From: Bifidobacterium breve
GTDB lineage: Bacteria; Actinomycetota; Actinomycetes; Nanopelagicales; Nanopelagicaceae
Reading direction: 5' to 3'
Assembly: GCA_945863115.1 (NCBI GenBank)
Contig: CAMAYZ010000003.1
Coordinates: 62,001-126,000 of the forward strand
Length of the DNA: 64,000 nucleotides
In this document: positions 8,783 through 18,846 of the stretch, piece after piece
How the letters are laid out: each line of letters begins with the position of its first letter
Numbering within the stretch: position 1 is the first letter of the stretch
Made by a program: the position numbers and the translations under genes
Notes under the pieces: generated by a model
Told to the model about the DNA's origin: nothing
The model's database searches: none
The model's input: the letters and a program-made list of their open reading frames with translations, nothing else

Positions 8783-9583
8783 CTAATCGAGCGCTATGAG
8801 CGCTAGTAAATTCAATCGCATCTCTGCAAAATCAAATTTACTCTCTGAAAATAGCTCGATCTGATGGAGTGCTTGTTCAACCAATAATTCTTTGCCCGAA
8901 ATAATTCTTCCGCCAAGCCCCTCATAGCGCTGAACCAGTTCCGTTGGCCCGGGCTTATATAGAGCTTCAAGTAATACGCCATTTGCTCGTTCTGTGTTCA
9001 ACGCGTATTGATCAAAAACATTTGATGGTGTGGTTTGGATAATAAGATCGTAATTATCAAGTGGCTCCGACATATCCAACTGATTCACAGTCAAGTTTGG
9101 CGCTGCTTTGCGCAGAGCGGGCATTCTATTCTCAGATCGCAGCAATACATCGACGGCTTTAACTTTAGTATTGAGAGCGCCGATAGCTGCACGCGCAGTA
9201 CCGCCACCACCAATAATTGCAACTTTCGCATCTTTCGAAACTTCAAGAAGATATTGAAATGCCAGAAAATCAGTTGACGTAACCTTCCATGAGCCTTCGC
9301 TTCGATAGAGAGTGTTTCCAGAATTAATAGCCGTTGTGATCGAGTCTGCACTCTCGCAATGTTTTAGAACGATCTCCTTCAAAGGCATAGTTAGCGAAAA
9401 TCCAGACCAGGTGGAGGCCCCATCTTCTGATTGCAGACCGCTGAAGAAATCTGGAAACGAGCTTTCCGAAACTTCGATTGCGTTGTAACTCGCCTCCAAT
9501 CCCAGAATTTCATAGGCCTTTCTATGAATTTTGGGCGATAGAGAATGCGTAATCGGAGACCCGATCACTGCCGCTTTAATCAT
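8783..9583 (-). CDS. aroE: Shikimate dehydrogenase
   Basis: NADPH-dependent reduction of 3-dehydroshikimate to shikimate. The 266-residue protein starts IKAAVIGSPITHSLSPKIHRKAY, containing the substrate-binding SLS motif. FSLTMPLKEIVLKH aligns with the usual VTxPxK segment (catalytic Lys retained), and AIIGGGGTARAAIGAL is the nucleotide-binding loop; QTTP near 190 and the C-terminal LVEQALHQIELF also fit. The ATG overlaps the mltG stop (ATGA), so it is translationally coupled. Confidence 0.94.
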   Translation of the reverse strand: MIKAAVIGSPITHSLSPKIHRKAYEILGLEASYNAIEVSESSFPDFFSGLQSEDGASTWSGFSLTMPLKEIVLKHCESADSITTAINSGNTLYRSEGSWKVTSTDFLAFQYLLEVSKDAKVAIIGGGGTARAAIGALNTKVKAVDVLLRSENRMPALRKAAPNLTVNQLDMSEPLDNYDLIIQTTPSNVFDQYALNTERANGVLLEALYKPGPTELVQRYEGLGGRIISGKELLVEQALHQIELFSESKFDFAEMRLNLLALIALD

Positions 9584-10581
9584 TTGAATTTGCCCGCCGC
9601 AACGTTTTTATTAAATTCGGTATTCCAATTGCTGAACTCTACAAAGTTTTTCGTGAACCTGGTGTCACCTGGAGCGACCGTAATGAAATAGAGCCAATCA
9701 CCGGCGGCAGGTTTAAGTGTGGCAGCTATTGCATCTTTACTCGGATTGGCTATCGGCGTTGGAGGCAAGCCTGCGAATCTATAGGTATTGAAAGGCGAAT
9801 TTATCTTCGTCGCCTTATTAGAGAGCATGATTTTTCCGCGTGAATTCGTTGCATACTGAATAGTTGCATTCAATTGCAGTGCCATACCGATATTCAGACG
9901 ATTGTAGATAACTCTTGCTACCTTCGAAAAGTTAGTTGGATCGCCCTCTATTTGAACCATCGACGCAATTGTTAACAGTTCAAATGCTTTGTATTTCCCT
10001 AAACCATCGTTTAGACCTAGTTTTGTATATTCCGAGCCTGCCTTCGTCACCATCGTTTGTAGCGCATTCGCGATGGTCGTATTTTCCTCAAATGAATAAC
10101 GTGCTGGAAATAAGGAACCTTCCAGCGATTTTCGACTATTCGGATATACCGGCTTAACTTCGGCGTAGCCATTCTCTTTCTTAGAGATGTGTTCATTCGA
10201 TTTTAATAATTTAAGCACATCGGCGAAGGTCGAACCCTCTCTAACAACCAGAACACTATTTAATCGCTTCGGATCCAACAGCTGAACTATTGCAGTCTTA
10301 ACCGAAATCTTGGTTTGGATTGAATGCGAACCAGCGCTTATCCCCTGCGCTTTTGGATCATTATTGAATTCCTCGATGAACTTAGTCGAACTCTTGATCA
10401 CCCCTCTGCTCTCTAAATTTTGAGCAATCGAACTTCCAAGTTCACCATCCTGAATTAAAAATTCAATTTCAGGTCCAGCTGAATTGTCCGAGAAATCATT
10501 GTTCGACTGTAGGCGCAGCAAACTAAATAGAAGCAATGCGCAGATAGCGCCGATTACGAAAATCCGCCGCTGTAGCTTCAT
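9580..10581 (-). CDS. mltG: Endolytic murein transglycosylase MltG (YceG family)
   Basis: Membrane-anchored lytic transglycosylase that cuts nascent glycan strands and terminates their elongation. The 333-residue protein has one N-terminal membrane segment (about 8-24), a LysM-like region and the YceG domain. Recognisable parts: LEGSLFPARYSFEENTT, the active-site block ASMVQIEGD, VIYNRLNIGMALQLNATIQY, and a C-terminal NTYRFAGLPPTPIANPS. In the active-site block the second Glu of the usual E-x-E is kept while the first is Gln. The gene lies between ruvX and aroE with ATGA overlaps on both sides, the order known from mycobacteria. Confidence 0.92.
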   Translation of the reverse strand: MKLQRRIFVIGAICALLLFSLLRLQSNNDFSDNSAGPEIEFLIQDGELGSSIAQNLESRGVIKSSTKFIEEFNNDPKAQGISAGSHSIQTKISVKTAIVQLLDPKRLNSVLVVREGSTFADVLKLLKSNEHISKKENGYAEVKPVYPNSRKSLEGSLFPARYSFEENTTIANALQTMVTKAGSEYTKLGLNDGLGKYKAFELLTIASMVQIEGDPTNFSKVARVIYNRLNIGMALQLNATIQYATNSRGKIMLSNKATKINSPFNTYRFAGLPPTPIANPSKDAIAATLKPAAGDWLYFITVAPGDTRFTKNFVEFSNWNTEFNKNVAAGKFK

Positions 10582-11027
10582 CCCTTAAAGCGATTCATAG
10601 GTTCGCCTTGAATTCGTTCTTGATTGAGTGCAGATTCTAGGATTGCAGTCGCAGCCATTGAATCAACCTCATTTCTGGCAGTTTTTGAGTTTAGGCCAGC
10701 CTCGCGAAGTGTGCGATTTGCCGAGACGCTCGTGAGACGCTCATCAATAAAATAAATGGGAGCTTGGGTAATTTCACTTACCTGTTCTGCAAATTTAGCG
10801 ACACTCAAACTTTTCTCACTTGTTTTTCCCGATAAATGAATCGGGAAACCGATTGCTGTATATAGTGGATTGTATTCTTCATAGAGCCCGCGAAGATCTT
10901 TAAGAAGATTTTCCTCTGAATTGGATATGAAATCTAATGGCGTTGCTAAAATTCCTGAGAGATCGGTAACTGCCACACCGATTCGAACATCGCCAAAATC
11001 AAATGCAATTCTTCGTCCTGGCTTCAT
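10578..11027 (-). CDS. ruvX: RuvX/YqgF-type pre-16S rRNA nuclease (Holliday-junction-resolvase fold)
   Basis: An RNase H-fold protein implicated in 16S rRNA 5'-end maturation and historically called a putative Holliday junction resolvase. The 149-residue length is typical. RIAFDFGDVRIGVAVTD at the N-terminus and FIDERLTSVSANRTL near 95 carry the conserved acidic residues, with EVDSMAATAILESAL near the C-terminus. The ATG follows the alaS stop directly (TAAATG), and the stop overlaps mltG. Confidence 0.93.
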   Translation of the reverse strand: MKPGRRIAFDFGDVRIGVAVTDLSGILATPLDFISNSEENLLKDLRGLYEEYNPLYTAIGFPIHLSGKTSEKSLSVAKFAEQVSEITQAPIYFIDERLTSVSANRTLREAGLNSKTARNEVDSMAATAILESALNQERIQGEPMNRFKG

Positions 11028-13733
11028 TTATTTACTTACGGTTTGGCCTATGGATTTACTCATTGCACTTAGAGCGCTTGCAATCTCGGAATGATTTGAT
11101 CCCCCACCTTGTGCGAAATCATCTTTGCCACCACCGCCGCCGCCAAGAATTTCAGAACCCAACTTAACGAGTGCTCCTGCTTTGATACCTGACTTCACTG
11201 CGTTGGGGGATGCAGCCACAACCAAGGTTGATCTTTCGTCACCTTTGGAAGCAAGTATGACAATTCCATCTGCGAGGCGATTGCGTAGATCTAACGATAT
11301 GGTGCGTAAATCATCTCCAGAAATATTTGCTTCTAGTTCAGCGCTAAGAACTTCGAAACCAGAAATCTTTGTTGTTGATTTAAGAAGGTTAGTAGCACTT
11401 GCAAGAATCTGAGCCGTTTTGAATGTTGCTAACTCCTTCTCCACACCCTTCAATTTTTCAACCAAGTCTGAGATTCGAGAAGGTAATTCTTCAACTCGAG
11501 CACCTTTGATTATCTGCGTTAAGGAATTGAGTAATAGATGTTCGCGGGCAAGGAAACCGTATGCATCTCTTCCAACTAGAGCTTCAACTCGTCTAACACC
11601 AGCTCCGATTGAGCTTTCAGAAAGTAATTTCACCAGACCTAATTCGCCAGAAGATTTCACGTGCGTACCGCCACAAAGTTCGTGTGCCCAATCTCCAACA
11701 CTTACGACTCGAACTCGATCGCCATATTTCTCGCCGAATAACGCCATGGCGCCCATAGCTTTGGCTTCTGGTTGTGTCATCACTTTTGCAGTGACACTTA
11801 AATTATCTAGTAATAAATTATTAACTCTTCCTTCAACTTCTTCGAGAACACTAGCTGGAACCGCACCAGTTGCAGGAAAATCAAACCGGAAGCGGCCTGG
11901 AGAATTCTCTGATCCAGCTTGAGTTGCAGTTTCACCCAGAATTTCACGGAAGGCTTTATGAACCATGTGCGTTGCGGTATGGGCTCGGGAAATAGCTAGA
12001 CGACGTTCCATATCGATCGCAGCAAGTGCTCCACTCTTAACTTCAACTGATCCTGAAATAACTTGGCCGCGGTGAACATAAAGACCAGGAACTGGAGTTT
12101 GAACATCATCGATTTCAATAACAGCACCATTTGATAGCGTGATTAATCCACCATCTGGAAGTTGGCCACCACCCTCAGCGTAAAATGGTGTTCGATCCAG
12201 AATGATTTCTACATCAGTATTTTGTCCGACTTCGCTTACCGATTTGCCGTCAATCATAATTGCCGAAACTGTTGCTTCACTCGACATATCAATATAGCCC
12301 GTAAATTTAGTTGCTCCAGTTGCATCGAGAATTTTTCGATACTCGCTAACGTCGGTGTGACCAGTTTTCTTTGCTCGGGCATCGGCCTTGGCGCGATCCT
12401 TCTGCTCCTTCATTAGCCTTCTAAAACCTTCGCCATCAACTGTTAAGCCAGCCTCTGCCGCCATTTCTAAAGTTAAATCAAATGGAAAGCCGTAGGTGTC
12501 ATGCAACTTGAAAACAGTATCTCCGTCTAACTTGTCTGAATTAATTTGCTTGACCTTGCTAGCAGCGACATCGAATATCTGGGTTCCGCTCTTCAAAGTA
12601 GATAGAAAAATCTCTTCTTCGTTAACGGTTACTGATGTAATGCGTTCCTGATTCTCAATCAATTCTGGATACTGGGGTCCCATTGCGCCAATAGAAGCTG
12701 CAACTAGTTCACGTGAAGTCGGATCCGACGCACCTAGAATTCGCATATTTCGAATAGTTCTACGCATCATGCGACGCAGCACATAACCACGGCCCTCGTT
12801 GCCTGGCAAGACGCCATCTCCGATAAGCATCATCGTTGTTCGTGCGTGATCGGCAATTACGCGGAGCGCTACATCGCTCTTCTCGTTCTTGCCATATTTA
12901 ACACCGGTTAATTCACAAGCCACATTCAAAATCTGCATAGTGGTATCAATTTCATAAATGTTTTCAACGCCTTGTAGCAGCGCTGCTGTTCGTTCCAAAC
13001 CAAGCCCGGTATCAATGCTCTTTGCGGGTAATTCTCCCAAGATTGGGAAGTCATCTTTTCCGGAGCCAGCACCACGAATGTTCTGCATGAAAACTAAATT
13101 CCAAACTTCTAAATAACGATCTTCATCTGCTATTGGTCCACCCTCGCGACCATATTCCGGCCCGCGATCATAATAAATCTCAGAACAAGGACCACAAGGT
13201 CCAGGAACGCCCATAGACCAGAAGTTATCTGCCATACCGCGACGTTGGATGCGTTCCTTTGGAACACCAATTTTCTTATGCCAAATATCGGCGGCTTCAT
13301 CATCATTTTGGAAAACTGTCACCCAGAGTTTTTCTTCTGGGAAGCCATAACCACCATCTGAATTTGGTTTAGTTAATAACTCCCAAGCTAACGCAATGGC
13401 ACCCTCTTTGAAATAATCTCCGAACGAGAAGTTTCCACACATTTGAAAAAAAGATGCATGGCGTGTGGTTTTTCCTACTTCATCGATATCCAAAGTTCTG
13501 ACGCATTTTTGAACCGACGTTGCTCGAGCATAAGGCGGGGTAATCTCGCCGAGAAAAAATGGTTTGAATGGCACCATGCCAGCATTTACGAGAAGTAAAT
13601 TTGGATCATCTGCAATCAAAGATGCCGAAGGCACAACTGTATGTTTTAAACCTTGACTGTTCCCAGATTCGAAGAAGTTAAGCCAACGCGATCTAATCTC
13701 TGCGGAATTCACGCTACTACTCGAACCCCTCAT
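11028..13733 (-). CDS. alaS: Alanyl-tRNA synthetase
   Basis: Charges tRNA-Ala and edits mischarged Ser/Gly. The roughly 900-residue protein has class II catalytic motifs in the first 450 residues ([34 protein letters not shown]), the editing domain with HTATHMVH and [13 protein letters not shown] zinc ligands, and the C-terminal Gly-rich C-Ala domain ending [15 protein letters not shown]. The first ATG (13733) gives [17 protein letters not shown]; a GTG at 13712 gives [14 protein letters not shown], matching family N-termini better. The start overlaps the preceding DUF948 gene in either case. Confidence 0.97.
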   Translation of the reverse strand: MRGSSSSVNSAEIRSRWLNFFESGNSQGLKHTVVPSASLIADDPNLLLVNAGMVPFKPFFLGEITPPYARATSVQKCVRTLDIDEVGKTTRHASFFQMCGNFSFGDYFKEGAIALAWELLTKPNSDGGYGFPEEKLWVTVFQNDDEAADIWHKKIGVPKERIQRRGMADNFWSMGVPGPCGPCSEIYYDRGPEYGREGGPIADEDRYLEVWNLVFMQNIRGAGSGKDDFPILGELPAKSIDTGLGLERTAALLQGVENIYEIDTTMQILNVACELTGVKYGKNEKSDVALRVIADHARTTMMLIGDGVLPGNEGRGYVLRRMMRRTIRNMRILGASDPTSRELVAASIGAMGPQYPELIENQERITSVTVNEEEIFLSTLKSGTQIFDVAASKVKQINSDKLDGDTVFKLHDTYGFPFDLTLEMAAEAGLTVDGEGFRRLMKEQKDRAKADARAKKTGHTDVSEYRKILDATGATKFTGYIDMSSEATVSAIMIDGKSVSEVGQNTDVEIILDRTPFYAEGGGQLPDGGLITLSNGAVIEIDDVQTPVPGLYVHRGQVISGSVEVKSGALAAIDMERRLAISRAHTATHMVHKAFREILGETATQAGSENSPGRFRFDFPATGAVPASVLEEVEGRVNNLLLDNLSVTAKVMTQPEAKAMGAMALFGEKYGDRVRVVSVGDWAHELCGGTHVKSSGELGLVKLLSESSIGAGVRRVEALVGRDAYGFLAREHLLLNSLTQIIKGARVEELPSRISDLVEKLKGVEKELATFKTAQILASATNLLKSTTKISGFEVLSAELEANISGDDLRTISLDLRNRLADGIVILASKGDERSTLVVAASPNAVKSGIKAGALVKLGSEILGGGGGGKDDFAQGGGSNHSEIASALSAMSKSIGQTVSK

Positions 13734-14109
13734 CGGACTTCGTGCGTTTTTTCTTCTTATCTTTAGTATCAGAGTTTTTCTTTGCTTTTGTTAGAGCTAG
13801 AAGGGCACTAGCAGCACCCATCGCGACTTTGTTCTTATCCAAAAAGTTCTCGGTTGAATCGGAAATCTTTGTGCTTAGATCTTCAACCTTTTTCGTGACC
13901 TTGTTAATGCTATGTAGCGGGCCATTAATCAACGCAACTGTCGTTGTAACCTCATCCAAAAGCGGAGTTACCTCGTTGGTTAAATCAGTTATTGCAGTAG
14001 CCGCTTGATCAACTAAACGACCGACTCTTACGACGGCATAACTTACGGCCAAGGCGATTACCAATAACGAAACCGCTGCGATTATCGTTGCAATTCCACC
14101 AGGACCCAT
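13717..14109 (-). CDS. DUF948-family membrane protein
   Basis: A 130-residue protein with one N-terminal transmembrane helix (about 7-28, [21 protein letters not shown]), a heptad-like middle part with repeated small and hydrophobic positions (about 30-100), and a very lysine-rich tail. This is the DUF948 architecture, commonly found upstream of alaS in actinobacteria; the molecular function is unknown. Its 3' end overlaps alaS. TAGGCT lies 6 nt before the ATG, consistent with a leaderless message serving the alaS-ruvX-mltG-aroE group. Confidence 0.82.
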   Translation of the reverse strand: MGPGGIATIIAAVSLLVIALAVSYAVVRVGRLVDQAATAITDLTNEVTPLLDEVTTTVALINGPLHSINKVTKKVEDLSTKISDSTENFLDKNKVAMGAASALLALTKAKKNSDTKDKKKKRTKSDEGFE

Positions 14110-14115
14110 AGTTGA

Positions 14116-14121
14116 AGCCTA
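14116..14121 (-). promoter_or_regulatory. -10 box TAGGCT upstream of the DUF948-alaS group (leaderless)
   Basis: On the minus strand TAGGCT is followed by TCAACT and then the ATG at 14109, the same 6-nt spacing seen at several other genes here. Confidence 0.45.
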
Positions 14122-14134
14122 CCCGATAGGGGAC

Positions 14135-16399
14135 TTAGGAAGCTTCAAATACCGGAATCGGAAGATCAGGGCTTTCATGCTTTTTATGTGCAACGACTGC
14201 CGCTAAGTGATAATTCCAAATCGCATCCAAGTTCGCTTGTATCGAATAAGGGCGACCATCAACCAGTGGTCCTTTTTCACCATTCATAACCGCAGTCACA
14301 TCATCGCCCGAAATTGTTTTGTGGGTTTCAAGAGCGTGAGCCAAAGCCAGAACTTTAAATCTATTCTCCCGCAAAATTTCTTCGGCTCGAGTTAACAACG
14401 TAGTGAGATTATTTTCAATTCGATCTCCTAGCGCCATCCGCAAATCTTTGGTCCCATCATCTTTTTTCCCACGATTTCCGCCAGGAGCGCCTACTTCGTA
14501 GCGACGGTTTGAGGCATGTGAAGAAATCGTAGATCCCATTCCCCAATGACCTTCCATAAAACTTGCAATTGTTGTTGCACTTTCTAAATCGCCAGAAACT
14601 CCCGAAGAGTTATCTCCGTCGAAGAACATCCGCTCACCCGCAAGTGACGCAACTGAAACCAAAATATCAGATTCATATTCTGTGCGCCATCGCGTGAATT
14701 GATCATCCGGAGGAATGCTTGCAACCATACCTAAATAATCCGAGCCTTTTTCAATGGTTGCTAAATCGATCGCCATATGTTGACGCACTAAATGAGCCAT
14801 TACGCCGTGACAAGCTTCGTGAACTGCAACCGCGTGTCGTTCGCGCTCGATGTATTCAACATCTTCGGCCGGTCCAAGATCCTTCAATTGCTTTGCCTTA
14901 ATTACATCGCTCCAAGTTATGGAAGTTCGATCATTACGAATAGCCATAATCAAAGCTTCATTGATCGTATCTTTGATGATCGCTCCGGTTGCATATGGTG
15001 TAATCGTTGCTAACTTATCTACTTCCTCAGCGGTTAATGAGTGCGCAACTTTCTCCAGATACCCTTCATAAGTTCTAACTCGACCGGCTTTACTTGGGTA
15101 ACCAACTCGATACATTCGGTCTATTCGACCAGGACGTAATAGTGCTTCGTCGAGTGCTTCTGGCATATTCGTTGCCATAACAACCAAGATTCGATATTTC
15201 GGTGGGCTTTTTGGTCGCATACCCAATGCACGTCTAACAACTCGGTTAAGAAAACCTCTGGGTTTCTTTAACCCAGAGAGTTCAGTCAAGAGAGCTTGCA
15301 AAGTTCCCATGCCTCCCCCACCTGCTCCTGCTGCGCCACCCATCATAAATTTGTTGCTAGAAATTGTTGAACTCAAAACAAGTGATTTACCGGGACCAGA
15401 TAAATAATTTCCACCATTACATGGCGTTCCAAAGACTGTCGCATTTTTGTCTGCCGAGTGCATTGCAGGACGGCTAATTCCACGATTACCAAGTGCATCT
15501 GCTTCGTCAAAGAAAACAACAACCCCGCCATAACGAAGAGCGAGTTTCCGTAATTTTCTAAACAAGCTCTTAACCTTCAGGACACCGATACCCATAAACA
15601 TATTTGTAAAAGCACCTGGATCAACGAACACGAAAGGTTTACCCGTTTCACCAGCCATCGATTCAGCCATCAAAGTTTTTCCGGTTCCAGGAGGACCCCA
15701 TAACAAGATTCCACCTGGAACATAACCACCATGCTTTTCGATTAACTCTGGAGTCTCTAAGAAAAGAAGATTTTCGCGAATTCGATTAAGAACGTGGTCT
15801 TGGCCCCAAACATCGGAAAATCTTGTGCGAATATCGTCAGGGAAATAAGTATCAACACCACCGCGACTTAAGAACCAGAAAATTGCGGCAAATTGGATTA
15901 TGACGAAGACAACTGCGAACATCAATTGTCCGATCATCGGCAGGACCGACCAGAGAGCCTTTGGAGCTAAGAAAAGCGCCCTAACCGGAGTCTCTTTATA
16001 AATTGCACCGAGAATAACGGAGAGCATTGCAACAAAGACCAACCACTTGATTACTCTTCCAAGTCGGAAGCGATTCCAATCACTTAACTTTCCTAAAAGT
16101 CGGTTAACAAAAGAGAAATATTTCAACCAGAAACCGTGATACGGCGCCAACAATTCAGCAAGTCCGAAATGAATCTGTCTAACGATTTCAATCCCAGCAA
16201 GAACAATCAGCCAGACCTTGTCATTTGCAGTCTTGGACAAGGAATCACTAAAAGATAGGAGTGGATTATCTGCCATGCTCGACCAAGCAAGAACAAAGAA
16301 TGTGAGTGCAAAGAGCATAAGAAATTTGGTTCTGTCATAAACAGAAAGATGGACCCGAGTTTTTCGATCGGTATCTCGTGGCCGGCTCTGGATTGTCAT
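14135..16399 (-). CDS. FtsH-like membrane AAA+ zinc metalloprotease, divergent
   Basis: A 754-residue protein with four likely membrane segments (about 25-42, 62-75, 117-135, 152-178), then an AAA+ domain and a zinc protease domain. Walker A is GPPGTGKT (235-242), Walker B VVVFFDEAD (293-301), the pore loop FMGIG (268-272) resembles FtsH FVGVG, and the arginine-finger region reads LLRPGRIDR. The protease motif HEACH (527-531) and a likely third ligand D604 in SGDLESAT are intact, so activity is expected. Unlike classical FtsH it has four N-terminal helices and two insertions in the ATPase domain, about 305-364 (glycine-rich) and 380-402. The ATG overlaps the stop of an upstream lipoprotein gene (ATGA). 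Substrates unknown. Confidence 0.85.
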   Translation of the reverse strand: MTIQSRPRDTDRKTRVHLSVYDRTKFLMLFALTFFVLAWSSMADNPLLSFSDSLSKTANDKVWLIVLAGIEIVRQIHFGLAELLAPYHGFWLKYFSFVNRLLGKLSDWNRFRLGRVIKWLVFVAMLSVILGAIYKETPVRALFLAPKALWSVLPMIGQLMFAVVFVIIQFAAIFWFLSRGGVDTYFPDDIRTRFSDVWGQDHVLNRIRENLLFLETPELIEKHGGYVPGGILLWGPPGTGKTLMAESMAGETGKPFVFVDPGAFTNMFMGIGVLKVKSLFRKLRKLALRYGGVVVFFDEADALGNRGISRPAMHSADKNATVFGTPCNGGNYLSGPGKSLVLSSTISSNKFMMGGAAGAGGGGMGTLQALLTELSGLKKPRGFLNRVVRRALGMRPKSPPKYRILVVMATNMPEALDEALLRPGRIDRMYRVGYPSKAGRVRTYEGYLEKVAHSLTAEEVDKLATITPYATGAIIKDTINEALIMAIRNDRTSITWSDVIKAKQLKDLGPAEDVEYIERERHAVAVHEACHGVMAHLVRQHMAIDLATIEKGSDYLGMVASIPPDDQFTRWRTEYESDILVSVASLAGERMFFDGDNSSGVSGDLESATTIASFMEGHWGMGSTISSHASNRRYEVGAPGGNRGKKDDGTKDLRMALGDRIENNLTTLLTRAEEILRENRFKVLALAHALETHKTISGDDVTAVMNGEKGPLVDGRPYSIQANLDAIWNYHLAAVVAHKKHESPDLPIPVFEAS

Positions 16400-17055
16400 T
16401 TGTCGCCTCTCACTGTGAAGGAATCACCAATTGCTAACAGCTCATCGACATGTTTGTCGTAATACTTAGTTTTTGCGCGCACAAGCAAGATATAAACTCG
16501 AGAACGATCTTCTGACAGCAATACCGTCTGATCTACCGTTTCCGATATTCCCGAGTCATCCGCTAACCTGTAAATAGTACGAATCCCCCGAGCTGCTTTT
16601 TCGACCCGCTCATAATCATCGATTAGGACAAACTTTGGATTGGCATTTTCTGGATCTTCCAGCCATGTGGTTACAGGCGCTATCAAATTCCGTAAAGTAT
16701 TATTTGAGATTGAATTGCTCTCTTCGAAATTCAGATTCCTAACTCTTACATAAACTACAGCGCCCTCCGGTGCTTGCAAATTTAAAACTTGAGGCGCGGC
16801 AACTTTTGGTGAAGTTGCATAAGCCTCCTGCCAAATAACGCTTGCTAATTTCTCTGCAGCATTTTCCGCCGTTGACTTTGATTCAGCTTTATCTAAATCT
16901 GATTTAACAATTTTGTTCCAACCCTTGGGTATCGCAAGGTAAGTCCCACTAACTTTATCCATGGCGTAAATCTGTGATTGAGAACAACTGGTCAAACTAA
17001 ATACCGCAATGGCCATAACCGCGCCAAGTGCGAAATGCCTAACCACTGAGCGCAT
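16396..17055 (-). CDS. Predicted lipoprotein coupled to the FtsH-like protease
   Basis: About 219 residues beginning MRSVVRHFALGAVMAIAVFSLTSC, a lipoprotein signal peptide with lipobox LTSC (Cys24 from this Met). The mature part has no motif I can assign; the stretch SGTYLAIPKGWNKI vaguely resembles PsbP/LpqN-type lipoproteins. The frame is open upstream into aspS, but the signal peptide fixes the start near 17055 (GGTGG just upstream) or at the ATG at 17067. The stop overlaps the start of the FtsH-like gene by ATGA. It may be an adaptor or partner on the outer face of the membrane; this is inference. Confidence 0.7.
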   Translation of the reverse strand: MRSVVRHFALGAVMAIAVFSLTSCSQSQIYAMDKVSGTYLAIPKGWNKIVKSDLDKAESKSTAENAAEKLASVIWQEAYATSPKVAAPQVLNLQAPEGAVVYVRVRNLNFEESNSISNNTLRNLIAPVTTWLEDPENANPKFVLIDDYERVEKAARGIRTIYRLADDSGISETVDQTVLLSEDRSRVYILLVRAKTKYYDKHVDELLAIGDSFTVRGDK

Positions 17056-17072
17056 CAAACCACCCATTTCTT

Positions 17073-18815
17073 TTATGGGCGAAAATCTACACCAGCTTCT
17101 TTGCGCTGTCCTGCTGTGATTGGAGTTGGAGCTCCCGTTAAAGGATCGCCGCCACTGGCAGTTTTGGGGAATGCAATTACTTCTCGGATAGATTCCGCGC
17201 CCGTCAGAAGTGCGCATAACCGATCAAGACCAAGTGCGATACCGCCGTGTGGCGGCGGTCCATAATTGAAAGCTTCTAATAGAAATCCGAATTTACTTTC
17301 GGCTTCTTCTTTAGATAACCCGATAGTTTCAAAGACTCTTGCCTGCATTTTTCGATCATGGATACGAATAGAACCGCCACCGATTTCATTTCCATTTAGA
17401 ACAATGTCATATGCGTAGGCAAGTGCATTTGCCGGATCTTTATCAAATGATTCTGCGAACTCTGGCTTTGGCCCAGTGAAAGGATGATGAACTGCAGTCC
17501 AACCACTATTCGTGTCGCTACTATCAACTTGTTCGAACATCGGTGCATCAACAATCCATAAGAAGTTCCAAGCTTTCTCATCGATTAATTCGCAACGCTT
17601 TCCGATTTCTAGGCGGACTGCTCCAAGAAGATTTAGCGAAGAGATTCGATCACCGGCTGCGAAAAAGATTGCATCGCCATTTTTCGCACCAACACGTCCA
17701 ACGATTCCAGCAGCTTCTTTCTCTGAAAGATTCTTCGCAACCGGTCCGCCCAAAGTCCCATCAGCAGCAACCAAAATATAGGCAAGCCCCTTAGCTCCGC
17801 GAGCTTTCGCCCAATCCTGCCAAGCATCTAATTCGCGTCGCGGAGAATCTGCGCCACCTGGCATAACAACGGCGCCAACATATGAAGACTGGAAAACTCT
17901 AAAAGTTGTTTCAGCGAAAAATTCAGTGCAGTCTGTTAATTCATTTGCGAAACGCAAATCTGGTTTATCTGATCCGTATCTGCGCATTGCTTCCCAATAA
18001 GTCATTCGTGGGATAGGTAGTGGAATATCAAAATCTACAACTTTCTTAAAGACCCGAGCAAGAATCTTCTCCGCGACCTTTAAAACATCTTCTTGATCCA
18101 CAAAAGACATCTCAATATCTAATTGCGTGAATTCAGGTTGGCGATCGGCACGGAAATCTTCATCACGGAAGCAGCGAGCAATTTGGTAATAACGTTCCAT
18201 TCCCGCAACCATCAATAATTGCTTGAACAACTGTGGTGATTGTGGGAGTGCATACCAACTTCCTGGTTGCAATCGAACTGGCACTAAGAAATCTCGCGCG
18301 CCTTCGGGTGTAGATCTTGTTAAGTAAGGTGTTTCAATTTCAAGGAAATCTTCATCGTCCATGACGGTGCGAATTACCGAGGTGACTTTCGAACGTAACC
18401 GTAAATTCTTAGATGGACCTTCACGGCGAAGATCTAGATAGCGATACTTCAATCTAACTTCTTCGCTAATTGTGCTCAAGTCGCCACTATCCACTGGAAA
18501 TGGAAGTGCTGCAGCTTCACTCAAAACTTCTAAAGATTCACAAACAACTTCAATCTCACCCGTCGCAATATTCGCATTTTCATTCCCACTTGGACGAACT
18601 CGAACTGTTCCAGTTATAAGAACGCACCATTCGGCTCGAAGTGAACCAGCAAGGCTTTCATCGTTGATGACAACTTGGGCTGCACCTGATGAATCGCGTA
18701 AATCAATAAATGCAACGCCACCGTGATCTCGACGTCTTGCCACCCAACCTGCGAGAGTTACTTTGGAACCAACATCACTCTTGCGCAATGATCCGGCGGT
18801 ATGAGTTCTTAGCAT
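17073..18815 (-). CDS. aspS: Aspartyl-tRNA synthetase
   Basis: Class IIb synthetase of bacterial type, 580 residues: N-terminal OB-fold anticodon-binding domain ([23 protein letters not shown]), catalytic core with [70 protein letters not shown] segments, an inserted GAD domain in the middle, and motif 3 [16 protein letters not shown]. Many actinobacteria use a non-discriminating AspRS with GatCAB for Asn-tRNA; which type this is cannot be judged from sequence reading alone. GGAG precedes the ATG by about 10 nt. Confidence 0.97.
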   Translation of the reverse strand: MLRTHTAGSLRKSDVGSKVTLAGWVARRRDHGGVAFIDLRDSSGAAQVVINDESLAGSLRAEWCVLITGTVRVRPSGNENANIATGEIEVVCESLEVLSEAAALPFPVDSGDLSTISEEVRLKYRYLDLRREGPSKNLRLRSKVTSVIRTVMDDEDFLEIETPYLTRSTPEGARDFLVPVRLQPGSWYALPQSPQLFKQLLMVAGMERYYQIARCFRDEDFRADRQPEFTQLDIEMSFVDQEDVLKVAEKILARVFKKVVDFDIPLPIPRMTYWEAMRRYGSDKPDLRFANELTDCTEFFAETTFRVFQSSYVGAVVMPGGADSPRRELDAWQDWAKARGAKGLAYILVAADGTLGGPVAKNLSEKEAAGIVGRVGAKNGDAIFFAAGDRISSLNLLGAVRLEIGKRCELIDEKAWNFLWIVDAPMFEQVDSSDTNSGWTAVHHPFTGPKPEFAESFDKDPANALAYAYDIVLNGNEIGGGSIRIHDRKMQARVFETIGLSKEEAESKFGFLLEAFNYGPPPHGGIALGLDRLCALLTGAESIREVIAFPKTASGGDPLTGAPTPITAGQRKEAGVDFRP

Positions 18816-18846
18816 TTTTAATAGGCTCCGTTGGGTCGAGTTAAAT

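Noticed and set aside
9580-10581. MltG active-site block with Gln in place of the first Glu
   Set aside because: The second Glu is kept and I cannot confirm which is catalytic in this subgroup, so inactivation is not claimed.
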